Below are positions 29,447 to 38,063 of a DNA stretch of 64,000 nt, one piece after another. Numbering within the stretch: position 1 is the stretch's first letter; every line of letters starts with the position of its first letter. The position numbers and the translations under genes are program-made. The notes under the pieces are model-generated. The model saw only the letters and a list, made by a program, of their open reading frames with translations, did not search any database and had not been told where the DNA came from. The DNA is from JBOGNO01 sp050747245. GTDB lineage: Bacteria; Acidobacteriota; Terriglobia; Acidiferrales; UBA7541. The stretch is from NCBI GenBank assembly GCA_050747245.1, contig JBOGNO010000001.1, positions 372,001 to 436,000 of the forward strand. Direction: 5' to 3'.

Positions 29447-30421
29447 ATGGAATTAAATTGGACTTTGCACTCACCTCCAAGTTGTCGGCGCTTGCTCGCA
29501 ATTCCGTGCCTAGTAGCTGCCCTCCTCCTCGGCGGCTATGTCTGCGCGGCGCAGGAAAAGCCGAAGACCTCTCCTTCAGCTTCCCCGCCCCCCAGCCAGA
29601 ATGCCGGTGCGGCTCAATTCGTCGGCATGGAAACTTGCAAAGCCTGCCACGAAGATATCTATACGTCGTTTGAGAAAACTCCGCACTGGAAGACCAGCTA
29701 CGACACGCATCGCGGCGCTGCCTTCCAGGGTTGTGAAGCCTGCCATGGACCGGGCAGCGAACATGTGGCCGGCGGCGGGGACAAGACCAAGATTTTCACC
29801 TTCAAAGGCGTTTCCGCGGAACAGATCAGCAGGCGCTGTCTGACCTGCCATGAGTACGGCGAAGAGCACAGTAATTTCGCCCGCACCGCTCACAACGAGA
29901 ACAACGTAGCCTGCATCGACTGCCATTCGCCCCATCATGCGAAGCAGTCGCAGTATTTGCTTAAAGCGAGCCAGCCGAACCTGTGTTTCGGCTGCCACTT
30001 GGAGACTCGCCCTGCTTTCAACAAGCCTTTCCATCACCGCGTCATCGAAGGGCTTGTGAAATGCACCGACTGTCACAACCAGCACGGCGGATTTCTGACG
30101 AAACAGTTGCGCTCCACCGCGGCGCAGGATGCCATCTGTTTCCAATGCCATGCTGACAAAGAAGGGCCGTTCGTCTTCGAGCACCAGCCGGTAAAGGTCG
30201 AAGGTTGCCTCTCCTGCCACACTCCGCATGGTTCTTCGAATCCGCACTTGCTGACGCGTAGCCAGTTGAACCTGCTTTGCCTCGAGTGCCACACGATCAC
30301 TGTGGATTCGGATATCCCCGGTACACCGAGTTTTCACAGTCAGGCCACGAAATATCAGGCTTGCACACTTTGTCACACGCAAGTTCACGGATCGAATTTC
30401 GATCCCTTCTTTTTCAAGTGA
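29447..30421 (+). CDS. DmsE-type periplasmic decaheme cytochrome c
   Basis: A 324-residue exported cytochrome with ten CXXCH sites: CKACH, CEACH, CLTCH, CIDCH, CFGCH, CTDCH, CFQCH, CLSCH, CLECH and CTLCH. The spacing (FVGMETCKACHEDIYTSFEK start, QPNLCFGCH, HQPVKVEGCLSCHTPHG) is that of the DmsE/MtrA-like family, which passes electrons across the periplasm to an outer-membrane porin. The signal peptide is LAIPCLVAALLLGGYVCAAQ. The gene is followed 17 bp later by an MtrB/PioB-like barrel gene, its expected partner. It is preceded by a CRP-like site. Confidence 0.92.
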   Translation: MELNWTLHSPPSCRRLLAIPCLVAALLLGGYVCAAQEKPKTSPSASPPPSQNAGAAQFVGMETCKACHEDIYTSFEKTPHWKTSYDTHRGAAFQGCEACHGPGSEHVAGGGDKTKIFTFKGVSAEQISRRCLTCHEYGEEHSNFARTAHNENNVACIDCHSPHHAKQSQYLLKASQPNLCFGCHLETRPAFNKPFHHRVIEGLVKCTDCHNQHGGFLTKQLRSTAAQDAICFQCHADKEGPFVFEHQPVKVEGCLSCHTPHGSSNPHLLTRSQLNLLCLECHTITVDSDIPGTPSFHSQATKYQACTLCHTQVHGSNFDPFFFK

Positions 30422-30438
30422 GGGGAGGGAGGTTCACG

Positions 30439-32970
30439 ATGAATAGCCTCCGTTGCATTGGCAAAGTGGTTTTGGCGCTTTCAGCCATGCTCCTATGGGG
30501 GGGCGTCCCCTCTGCTGCACAGGACTCACAGCAAAGCCAGAGCGAGAGCCAAACCACTCATCAACAGCAAGACCAGAAACAGGCTCAGAACCAAGACCAA
30601 GCCGACAACCAGGAAGTCCCGCAAGGCGTCAATTCAGGAAATTACAATATCCAGCAGACTGTCGACTTTGGCGGACGTTTTACGAACATCACGGGCAATC
30701 AGGACATTTACGGCACGTATGTAAACCTGGGTTCCGGTGTGCGGCTCTACGAGCACACCCTCTCGATGCGCTCGCTCAACCACAACGGTCTGCTGTTTGA
30801 CAATCTATATCTCAGCAGTTTTGGCTATGGCGGCGATCCGAATGACATGACCCGCCTGCGCGTTTACAAGAACAAGTGGTACGACTTCGGCGCCACGTTC
30901 CGGCGCGACAAGAATTTTTGGGACTACAATTTGCTCGGGAACCCGCTCAACCCGACAAATTCGAATCCTGCCGTCATCATCACCAATTCGGTGCACTTGA
31001 TGGACACCGTCCGGCGGATGGGAGACTACCGTTTGACGATTTTGCCGCAGTCGCGCGTGCGCATCCGGTTTGGCTATTACAACAATGTGAGTGAGGGCCC
31101 TTCGCTCTCGACCATCCACGAAGGCACGGACGCAACGATTTTCCAGAACGTGAAAACAACCGTAAATGGCTTCCAGTTCGGCGTGGATTTCAAAGTGCTG
31201 CCGCGCACGAATTTCAGCTACGACCAGTTCCTTAGCTACTACAAGGGCGACACGTCTTACGACGATGTGAACTTGTCGAGCTTTGCCCTTGCGAACGGCA
31301 CAGGTGTGGATCTGGGCTCGGTGTTCAACACGCCGGCGAATCAGCCGTGCAAGACTCCCCTTTCGAACGCGAGCACAGTTCCGCCGACGGTAAACCCTGT
31401 GTGCAACGGGTTCCTCGCTTATAGCCGTGTTGGCCGGCCTCGCACTTCACTTCCCACCGAACAATTGAGTTTTCAATCCAACTATTTCAAGAGCGTAGAG
31501 ATCGCCGGGCGATTGAATTACAGCGCCACGGACAGCAATGTGAATGATTTTCTCGAAAATTTCGTCGGCAATAATAGTCACGGCAGCACCTTGGCTTCGA
31601 CGGCGGCAGGTCCGGCTTCTTCACGGCGTGTTGTGATGACCGCCGACGCCGCGATCACCTGGAAAGTCACCGAAAAATTCCGAGTCTCCGATACATTGCG
31701 TTTCAATTATTTCCGTATCCCGGGACTGTGGTCCTTTCTGCTCTCAAACCTCTTCCAGCAGGCTCCGCTCACCGGCGGGTCTTCCGTCCTGGGTGGAAAA
31801 CCCGGCACTTTTCCGACGGGCTGCCCCGCGCCATTCATTGCGAATACGTGTCCGCAGCACAGCTCAAGTTCACTCGCGGACATTTCCCAGGGCGCGGACA
31901 TAAACTTCCTGGGACAGGATGCGAAGTACAACACGTTCCAGCTGGAATACGATTTCACGCGACGGTTCGGCGGACGCCTCGGATACCGTTATGCTGACCG
32001 CAGTATCAGCGATTTCGCGGCCACAACTTTCCAAACGCCTCTGTTCGCTGGTGAGGTTTTCTTCCCGGGCCCGGGCCAGAAGTCGGCGTTTCGCGGCGAT
32101 TGCGCCCTCGTGAACAACGCACTGCCCCCGGGCTGCACGCAGAACGCCGACGGCACCGTAGTGTTTTCAGGTATGAAGGTAACTCCCTGCCTCACCGGTC
32201 TGACGCCTCTGGCCAACCAGCGATGCAATACTCCTATCCACGAAAATTCGGCCTTGCTGGGACTCTGGTCGCGGCCCACGAACAATCTTCGGATGAGTTT
32301 CGATCTCGAGCTTTTCTACGCGGATAACACCTTCACGCGCATCAGCCCGCGCGAATTGCAACACTACAAATTCCGCCTGTCCTACAAACCTTTGCCGTGG
32401 TGGTCGCTGGGAGGTTCGTTCAACATTCTTGAGAACCGCGACAATGTCGCGACCGTTTTCAATCGTCAGCACAACCGGGCGTACGATTTTTCCACCAATC
32501 TCCAGCCCAGCGATCGCTTCGGCTTCGACATGGGGTACGAGTACAGCGACTACTTCTCGACGACCAACATATGCTTTGCCATCAGCCCTGTGCCGATCGG
32601 TTCCGCCCTGTGTACCATCACCGGCTCGCCCGCTCCTATTCAGGGCACTTCGATTTACACGAATCTGGAAAGCTATGGATACTTCGATTTCAACGTGAAG
32701 CCCATCAAGCGCCTCACGACCATGCTCGGCTACAACATCCTCTCAACCAGCGGCAATACTTTGATTCTGAATCCGAATGCTCCCACGGGCCCTCTGGCGT
32801 TCAACTACAATCGCCCCACTGCCGCCATTGAGTATGAGCTGAGCAAAAATGTGACTTACAGGACGACCTGGGGATTCTATGACTATCACGAAAAGTCGCA
32901 GCCGGATCCGACGGGCCCGCGCAATTTTCGCGGAAACTTGTTCAATTTCTCGCTGCGCTACGTTTTCTGA
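30439..32970 (+). CDS. MtrB/PioB-like outer-membrane beta-barrel
   Basis: About 843 residues. After the signal peptide (VVLALSAMLLWGGVPSAAQ) comes a Q/S-rich linker of ~45 residues, then many alternating aromatic beta strands (GDYRLTILPQSRVRIRFGYY, FRLSYKPLPWWSLGGSFNI). The chain ends in a C-terminal Phe typical of barrels (LFNFSLRYVF). Size and partner gene match MtrB/PioB porins that sheath a decaheme cytochrome through the outer membrane. I see no N-terminal CXXC like that of Shewanella MtrB. GGGAGG lies upstream of ATG 30439. The family call rests on length, fold and context. Confidence 0.8.
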   Translation: MNSLRCIGKVVLALSAMLLWGGVPSAAQDSQQSQSESQTTHQQQDQKQAQNQDQADNQEVPQGVNSGNYNIQQTVDFGGRFTNITGNQDIYGTYVNLGSGVRLYEHTLSMRSLNHNGLLFDNLYLSSFGYGGDPNDMTRLRVYKNKWYDFGATFRRDKNFWDYNLLGNPLNPTNSNPAVIITNSVHLMDTVRRMGDYRLTILPQSRVRIRFGYYNNVSEGPSLSTIHEGTDATIFQNVKTTVNGFQFGVDFKVLPRTNFSYDQFLSYYKGDTSYDDVNLSSFALANGTGVDLGSVFNTPANQPCKTPLSNASTVPPTVNPVCNGFLAYSRVGRPRTSLPTEQLSFQSNYFKSVEIAGRLNYSATDSNVNDFLENFVGNNSHGSTLASTAAGPASSRRVVMTADAAITWKVTEKFRVSDTLRFNYFRIPGLWSFLLSNLFQQAPLTGGSSVLGGKPGTFPTGCPAPFIANTCPQHSSSSLADISQGADINFLGQDAKYNTFQLEYDFTRRFGGRLGYRYADRSISDFAATTFQTPLFAGEVFFPGPGQKSAFRGDCALVNNALPPGCTQNADGTVVFSGMKVTPCLTGLTPLANQRCNTPIHENSALLGLWSRPTNNLRMSFDLELFYADNTFTRISPRELQHYKFRLSYKPLPWWSLGGSFNILENRDNVATVFNRQHNRAYDFSTNLQPSDRFGFDMGYEYSDYFSTTNICFAISPVPIGSALCTITGSPAPIQGTSIYTNLESYGYFDFNVKPIKRLTTMLGYNILSTSGNTLILNPNAPTGPLAFNYNRPTAAIEYELSKNVTYRTTWGFYDYHEKSQPDPTGPRNFRGNLFNFSLRYVF

Positions 32971-33017
32971 CTCGGTGCGATCAGAGGTGCGGCATCCGTC
33001 GCGACGAATGATAGGAT

Positions 33018-33362
33018 ATGAAAATGCGATTCACTCATAAATGGTTTTCGACCGCAGTCATGGTGGCTGTTTTTTCACTTTTCGGTACTTCGCTTGCGCG
33101 CGCGCAGGACAAATCGGCTGACATCTACAAATCAAAGTGCGCCGCGTGCCACGCTCCGGACGGCAGCGGAAGCACGCCGGTGGGCAGGGCGCTGAAGACC
33201 CATGCGTTTGGTTCGCCGGAAGTCCAAAAAGAAAGCGACGCCGACTTGATCGCAGTCATCACCAAGGGTCGCAATAAAATGCCTTCTTATCAGGGTAAGC
33301 TGTCCGCCGATGAGATCAAGCAGCTCGTCGCTTACATTCGGGGCCTTGCGAAAAAAACGTGA
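33018..33362 (+). CDS. Small exported monoheme cytochrome c
   Basis: 114 residues with signal peptide (STAVMVAVFSLFGTSLARAQ), one heme site (KCAACHAPDGSG) and a likely distal Met ligand (RNKMPSYQGKLS). It is a class I, cytochrome c6-like soluble carrier. It lies between the porin gene and the membrane cytochrome, so it may shuttle electrons in the periplasm. A second small cytochrome c with a similar role is encoded at 58674-59006 outside the island. Confidence 0.88.
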   Translation: MKMRFTHKWFSTAVMVAVFSLFGTSLARAQDKSADIYKSKCAACHAPDGSGSTPVGRALKTHAFGSPEVQKESDADLIAVITKGRNKMPSYQGKLSADEIKQLVAYIRGLAKKT

Positions 33363-33430
33363 TGGCCGTGCGCAGGATGTAGGCCTTCCGCGCTTCGGCG
33401 TAGAAGATCTTTTCTTGGAAATGGTGTGAT

Positions 33431-34057
33431 TTGATTCAGCCGACCAACCTGCTTCTGCTCATGATTGGCGTCACCATTTTGCTGATCGGTGCATTGATGA
33501 TCTGGCCGGGCCTGACCGTGACGCGCGGCGGCAAGATATTTGCCTTCGTGGCCCTCTTCATCCTCCCGGCGCTTGCCGGCATCCTCGGCTTTTCCGTGCA
33601 CATGGAACGCACCAAGCAGACCGCCTTCTGCCTTTCCTGCCACATCATGGTTCCCTATGGGCACAGTCTCTTTGTGGATGACGCCGCCCACGTTCCCGCC
33701 GCGCATTTCCAGTACGCTCGCGTGCCGCGCGAAGAGGCCTGCTACACCTGCCACACCGATTATGTCCTTTACGGCGGCGTCCGGGCGAAGATGCGCGGCT
33801 TGCGGCATGTATATATCCAGTATTTCGGCGATACCAACCGCACCATCCACCTCTACAATCCCTACAACAACCGCGAGTGCTTGCACTGTCATCTAGGCGC
33901 GCGTTCGTTCGAGGAAAATCCCGTGCACTCCGCCGACCCTTCGATCATGGCCGCCATCAAGTCGAATTCTCTTTCCTGCCTTTCGAGCGGTTGTCATGAG
34001 ACCGTGCATGACGTTGCCCATCTCCAGCAGGCGAAATTCTGGAGTCCAGCTCCGTGA
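33431..34057 (+). CDS. NapC/NirT-like membrane-anchored multiheme cytochrome
   Basis: 208 residues. Two N-terminal hydrophobic helices (LLLLMIGVTILLIGALMIW and IFAFVALFILPALAGILGF) are followed by a periplasmic domain with three CXXCH sites (FCLSCH, CYTCH, CLHCH). A fourth site has an enlarged spacing, CLSSGCH (CX4CH), before the C-terminus. This resembles quinol dehydrogenases of the NapC/CymA type, which feed periplasmic cytochromes. The only in-frame start near the first helix is TTG at 33431. The gene is coupled to the next one by a GTGA overlap. Confidence 0.8.
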   Translation: MIQPTNLLLLMIGVTILLIGALMIWPGLTVTRGGKIFAFVALFILPALAGILGFSVHMERTKQTAFCLSCHIMVPYGHSLFVDDAAHVPAAHFQYARVPREEACYTCHTDYVLYGGVRAKMRGLRHVYIQYFGDTNRTIHLYNPYNNRECLHCHLGARSFEENPVHSADPSIMAAIKSNSLSCLSSGCHETVHDVAHLQQAKFWSPAP

Positions 34058-34278
34058 GCGCAACGAACTCCGAAGCCCCGGTGAAAACGAGCCGCCGTTT
34101 GCGCCTTGCAGGAGCGATGGTGATTGCCGGTTTGCTGGTCGAGCTCTTCAGCCTGATAGGGAATCGTCCGCTCGATTTTCTTGCCTTCTTCTTTGGCGGC
34201 GGACTGCTGATGGCTGCCGGGATCGTCCTGTATCTCTATTCGCTCGCCAGCCTGCCCGTTTCGCCCGACCGTCTCTGA
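34054..34278 (+). CDS. Small two-helix membrane protein coupled to the NapC-like gene
   Basis: 74 residues with two hydrophobic segments (LAGAMVIAGLLVELFSLIG and FLAFFFGGGLLMAAGIVLYL). The GTG start overlaps the upstream stop by 4 bp (GTGA), which argues for a real, co-translated gene. It may be an accessory subunit of the membrane cytochrome. No family recognised. Confidence 0.65.
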   Translation: MSATNSEAPVKTSRRLRLAGAMVIAGLLVELFSLIGNRPLDFLAFFFGGGLLMAAGIVLYLYSLASLPVSPDRL

Positions 34279-34286
34279 GAAATGCT

Positions 34287-34550
34287 TCAGACGATTACAA
34301 CGAGAACTTCTCCCGAATTCACAGTCTGCCCTACGCTCGCGGACAGGTGCTCGACAGTGCTGCCCTTGAGCGAACGGGCTTAATTCTGCATTTTCATCGC
34401 TTCGAGCACGAACAATCCCTGTCCGGCTTCGACGGTGTCGCCTTGCTTTATGAGGATACTCACAATTTTTCCTGGCATGGGCGCGATTACCTGCCGCCGG
34501 CCTTTGGTTTCAAGCGTGCGGGCGCGATCGCGTTGCCGCTGTTTGCTCAT
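34287..34550 (-). pseudogene. Biotin carboxyl carrier domain with a nonsense mutation
   Basis: Read on the minus strand, the start at 34550 gives QVIAPMPGKIVSILIKQGDT then GLFVLEAMKMQN, the biotinyl domain with its EAMKM lysine site. It is cut by an in-frame TAA. After the TAA the same frame continues SLKGSTVEHLSASVGQTVNS then GEVLVVIV, the expected second half. The upstream carboxylase and most of the carrier N-terminus are missing. The change is a stop codon inside an otherwise clean domain, so decay is recent. Confidence 0.75.
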
Positions 34551-35329
34551 CGCTGACGTGCTCGTTGTGTGCGGTATTCACGTAGCAGATTTTATAAGCG
34601 GAAAGCACTCCCAGGTTTACTTGCTCAGATCATTAGGACATGTCCGAGAAAATCGAATCAGTTACCCACTCCTCGTGGCCAGCCGCGTCAACTCCTCGCC
34701 TGATCGCAAATCTGGGAAAAGAAAATACATCATCAGTGAACTATGAATGTTGCAAGCGCGCCGAGGGACCGGCCCGGCACCGAGCAAACCTCAAATTAGG
34801 GAACCCGTTTAGAAATCACATGATTTGCGAACGCAATTTGTAGGTCCTGCTCTATCTGGCTATTCCAATGGCTCCGAGCATGGATCTGGCGGATTCAGGA
34901 AGTTACCGGCAGCCCGTGCGTGTGGGTTGTAGGCCAGACTCGGCGAACGTAGTGTGCTGTTTTGGCGTATTGTGATGGCAAGAGTGAGCTCCAGCATGGC
35001 GGCAACGCACGCCTTCTGCTGCCCCGCCCAAAATCCCTACACCGAACTGCCTTGCAAGTACTTGATTTGGCGTCCCTCAATTCCGCAAATTCGGTTGCCT
35101 ACAAACGGATGGTTTTTGTGGACTCTCAGCTTGCGCGCAAGCCTCGCCAAGGCGAGAGGTGGCATTCCGGCGGGGCCTGGCGTCACAGCGGTGCGTGACG
35201 TGCGTCACCGCCCGGCATTCGCAATGCTGCCACTGTGTGGTCGCAGCGATGGGCAATCGGCTCTCGCCGCAGCAAGGTTGTGAGGGAGGACTTAGATAGC
35301 CCATTCACCAGGGCGGCAAGGAGGGGAAC
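34551..35329. other. Intergenic stretch without a supported gene
   Basis: No frame here has coding character or a recognisable domain. It contains the palindrome GGACATGTCC at 34636-34645 and, near its right end, the CRP-like dyad at 35195-35208. Confidence 0.6.
35195..35208. promoter_or_regulatory. CRP/FNR-type dyad upstream of the hemerythrin-like gene
   Basis: GTGACGTGCGTCAC contains GTGA-N6-TCAC, 122 bp before the start at 35330. It shares the core GTGACG and TCAC with the site at 29359-29374 upstream of the decaheme cytochrome. Both may answer to the same CRP/FNR-family regulator. Confidence 0.4.
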
Positions 35330-35800
35330 ATGGCGCTTCAAGACCGGCTTCAATATCTGCGGAGTGAGCAAGACGAAATCCTCCGCATTGTCGAACACCT
35401 AGAAAAAGCGCTCGAGTTGGCCGCAAAAGATGACTTCTCTGAGCGAGCCAAAGCCATCTCCGAATTGCGAGCACTGGATCATAAGTTGACGGGAATTTCC
35501 GGGCATTGTCATGCGGAAGATCGCCTTGTCGAGTCCACGTTCCATCACAATCTGGAGAGCGAAGAATTCGCCCGCATCAACAGGGAACACGAGGACATTT
35601 TGCATGTTCTCGATCGGTTCCGCGAGGAACTCAAATTCGCAAACGCCGATTACACGACTTCAGCCACAGCTCGGGGCCAGGATTTGGCGTTTCGTCTGCG
35701 GGAGCATGTTGCGTACGAGAGAGGGTTGCTCGACCGCATAGAGGAGATGCCGCCAGTGACGGATGAAGTCCTCATGCGATACACCGAATCAGCAGAATAG
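35330..35800 (+). CDS. Hemerythrin-like (HHE) domain protein
   Basis: 156 residues, soluble, with a four-helix pattern and His/Glu residues spaced as in HHE proteins: EILRIVEHLEKAL, then GHCHAEDRLVESTFHHNL, INREHEDILHVLDRF and LREHVAYERGLLDRIEE. A di-iron site for O2, NO or iron is likely. GGAGGGGAAC lies before the ATG. It is followed by CBS and phosphoribosyltransferase genes on the same strand, and a CRP-like dyad lies upstream. This fits a response to low oxygen or nitrosative stress. Confidence 0.75.
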   Translation: MALQDRLQYLRSEQDEILRIVEHLEKALELAAKDDFSERAKAISELRALDHKLTGISGHCHAEDRLVESTFHHNLESEEFARINREHEDILHVLDRFREELKFANADYTTSATARGQDLAFRLREHVAYERGLLDRIEEMPPVTDEVLMRYTESAE

Positions 35801-36068
35801 ATAAAAGGAGGTAAGTACAAATTACAAAAAGAACGACATCAAGAAAGAGGAGTACAAAGGTCTCAGCCCGCTCCAGGAAGGTCCGCCGGGTAAAGGGAAG
35901 TGCGGGAATGAGGGGCAAAGAATTTTCGGGAGCAAAAGAGTACGCGCGCCAACCGCATTTTGGGTACAAGTCTTGAAGATAAGCGCGGGCTCTTGCTCGG
36001 GAATATTTTGATTCGATGTGGCGGAGGTTCACACTCCGCGAAGTTAAAGAAGGAAAAGGAGAACGGTC

Positions 36069-36557
36069 ATGAGAGTACTGGAAGTGATGACAGGGAAGCC
36101 GGCTTTCTGCACCTGGGACACAAATTTGGGCGCCGCAGTTGAACTCCTCTGGAATCAAAACTGCGGGATTTTGCCGATCGTGGATGCAGAACAAAGGGTC
36201 GTCGGAGTAGTGACCGATCGAGATGTCTGTATCGCTTTGGGGACGCGGAATCGCTTGCCGGGTGAAATTACCGTGGGCGAAGTTGCCTCGGGCGTGGCGT
36301 TCACCTGCAAGGTGGAGGATGACGTCCGCGTGGCTATGCAGACCATGGCAAGGGAATATGTGCGGCGTTTGCCGGTGGTCGGCAAAGACGGCAAGCTCGC
36401 GGGAATCCTCTCGATGGACGACATCGTCCTTCACGCGGACGACCGGATGTTGGGGAGGACTCCTGAGATTTCGTCCGAACATGTTGTGGAGACTCTAAAA
36501 AAGCTGTACCGCCCACAAGCCTCGCAACTGGCGATGTCTCAACGGGTGACGGCTTAG
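36069..36557 (+). CDS. Two-CBS-domain protein
   Basis: 162 residues forming one Bateman module. CBS1 starts VMTGKPAFCTWDTNLGAAVE and ends VVGVVTDRDVCIALG. CBS2 starts VGEVASGVAFTCKVEDDVRV and ends LAGILSMDDIVLHADDR. Such modules bind adenine nucleotides and sense energy state. Stand-alone proteins of this type are frequent in stress and dormancy regulons, for example Hrp1 in mycobacteria. The following gene starts 42 bp downstream on the same strand. Confidence 0.88.
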   Translation: MRVLEVMTGKPAFCTWDTNLGAAVELLWNQNCGILPIVDAEQRVVGVVTDRDVCIALGTRNRLPGEITVGEVASGVAFTCKVEDDVRVAMQTMAREYVRRLPVVGKDGKLAGILSMDDIVLHADDRMLGRTPEISSEHVVETLKKLYRPQASQLAMSQRVTA

Positions 36558-36599
36558 GAGCGTTTCTGCAATTGTCGGCGGGCGAGACAGGAGAGCACG

Positions 36600-37277
36600 A
36601 TGCTGAGACGTCTTCATGACCGGGAAGAAGCAGGCCGGCTGCTGGCCAGGAAGCTCGGCAAGTACGCCTCGCGTGGCGACGTCCTGGTTCTCGGATTGCC
36701 ACGCGGCGGCGTGGCCGTGGCCTGCGAAATCTCTCGCGTCCTGAAGGCGCCCCTGGACGTCTTCCTCGTCCGAAAGCTCGGAGTGCCCGGATACGAAGAG
36801 CTGGCCATGGGTGCCATTTCGATGGGCGGCTTACAGATAATTTACTGCAATATGGCTGAGGAGTTCCACGTTTCTCAGGCAGAGATCGACAGGGTTGTGC
36901 GAGCCGAACAGGAGGAATTGCAGCGAAGCGAGTACGTGTATCGTGGCGCGCGGCCATTTCCGGACGTTCGAGGAAGCACACTCATCCTGGTTGATGACGG
37001 CATTGCCACCGGCTCGACGATGCGGGCAGCGATTGCTGCTCTAAGGAAGCTGCATCCCGCCCACATTGTCGTGGCGGCAGGCGTCGCGCCACTATCCACG
37101 TATTTGATCTTGCGCTCTGAGGCGGATGAAGTTGTCTGTTTGCTGACTCCGAGAGAGTTTTACGCCGTTGGCCTCTTCTACGAGAATTTTCCGCAAATTG
37201 CAGATGAAGATGTGCGCCGTTATCTGGAACTCGCGCGTAACACTGACCAAGCTGGGGTCTTAGTCCAGCGGATGTGA
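36600..37277 (+). CDS. Phosphoribosyltransferase-family protein
   Basis: 225 residues of type I PRTase fold. The PRPP-binding motif is LILVDDGIATGSTMRAAIAA at about residues 130-150. The N-terminal signature VLGLPRGGVAVACEISRVLK and FLVRKLGVPGYEELAMGAI is that of the 'predicted phosphoribosyltransferase' group, not of a named nucleotide-salvage enzyme. The substrate base is unknown. It is probably co-transcribed with the CBS gene. A hairpin follows its stop. Confidence 0.85.
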   Translation: MLRRLHDREEAGRLLARKLGKYASRGDVLVLGLPRGGVAVACEISRVLKAPLDVFLVRKLGVPGYEELAMGAISMGGLQIIYCNMAEEFHVSQAEIDRVVRAEQEELQRSEYVYRGARPFPDVRGSTLILVDDGIATGSTMRAAIAALRKLHPAHIVVAAGVAPLSTYLILRSEADEVVCLLTPREFYAVGLFYENFPQIADEDVRRYLELARNTDQAGVLVQRM

Positions 37278-37288
37278 GAGAGTCTACA

Positions 37289-37307
37289 TCACAGCCATCG
37301 GCTGTGA
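37289..37307 (+). terminator. Hairpin after the phosphoribosyltransferase gene
   Basis: TCACAGCC and GGCTGTGA form a perfect 8-bp stem with a 3-nt loop, 11 bp after the stop. No clear T run follows, so termination is uncertain. The sequence between here and the tRNA (37308-37779) shows no gene. Confidence 0.4.
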
Positions 37308-37779
37308 AATTGAGTTTGGTTGAACCAGGGGGCTACAGTTCGCCGACCCCCTCCGATTGTGCTGCGGTTTGTGACGTAACCCTGCCATGCGAGCCCCTGC
37401 AAGTGCCCTCAACTGGGCAACACCAAATCCAGCTGTAATTACACGTAAGCAAGCTAAGGGATTCTGCGGTCACTACTTGTATAAATTCCTCCTCCCCTTA
37501 CTTCACGTCATCCAAATTCGCATTCTGAGTTTGCAAATATGAGGTCGGGGCTTGGTCGCGATAGAAGGAGCAGGAAAAAGGATGTACCCCGCAAGGAAAT
37601 CCACGAGCCCATGGGACTGATCCTCAACCTGTCGTTCGACCTCGAAGTTGCTATTGGGCAGGCCGCATGCCGGTTCGCGCGCACTTCCATGCAAGAATGT
37701 TGTGGTTTCCGCACGCGGACTCGCTCAGTATTTCATGTTGAAATCCGGTCGCTTAAGAGAGACTTTCTGTCAATCCTAT

Positions 37780-37856
37780 TGGCGCGCTCGGAGGAATTTG
37801 AACCCCCAACTTTCTGCTTCGGAGGCAGACACTCTATCCGGTTGAGCTACGGGCGC
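37780..37856 (-). tRNA. tRNA-Arg(CCG), island-borne copy
   Basis: 77 nt including an encoded CCA. The anticodon loop CTCCGAA gives CCG, in a perfect 5-bp stem (TCTGC/GCAGA). D arm (GCTC...GAG) and T arm (GGGGG TTCAAAT TCCTC, with G-T pairs) are present. The acceptor stem GCGCCCG/CGAGCGC has one mismatch (C5-A68). It reads the same codon as the tRNA at 57002-57078 but differs at many positions, so it is not a recent copy of it. Confidence 0.85.
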
Positions 37857-38063
37857 GTGGCTCCAATTTATCCGAGTTTTCTCCCCGATGGAAAATCTTC
37901 TTCGCGGAATGCACGCTCGCTTGCCCCGCACTCCATTGCGGCGATTTCCGACTTCGGTAGTGTTTTGCGTATCCCGCGGAGTGCGGTACAATTTTGCCCC
38001 GTCCCAGCGAAGGTTGCAAAATTCTGGTAGGCGCATCATCGCCTCCAAGGAGAGGACTGACTC

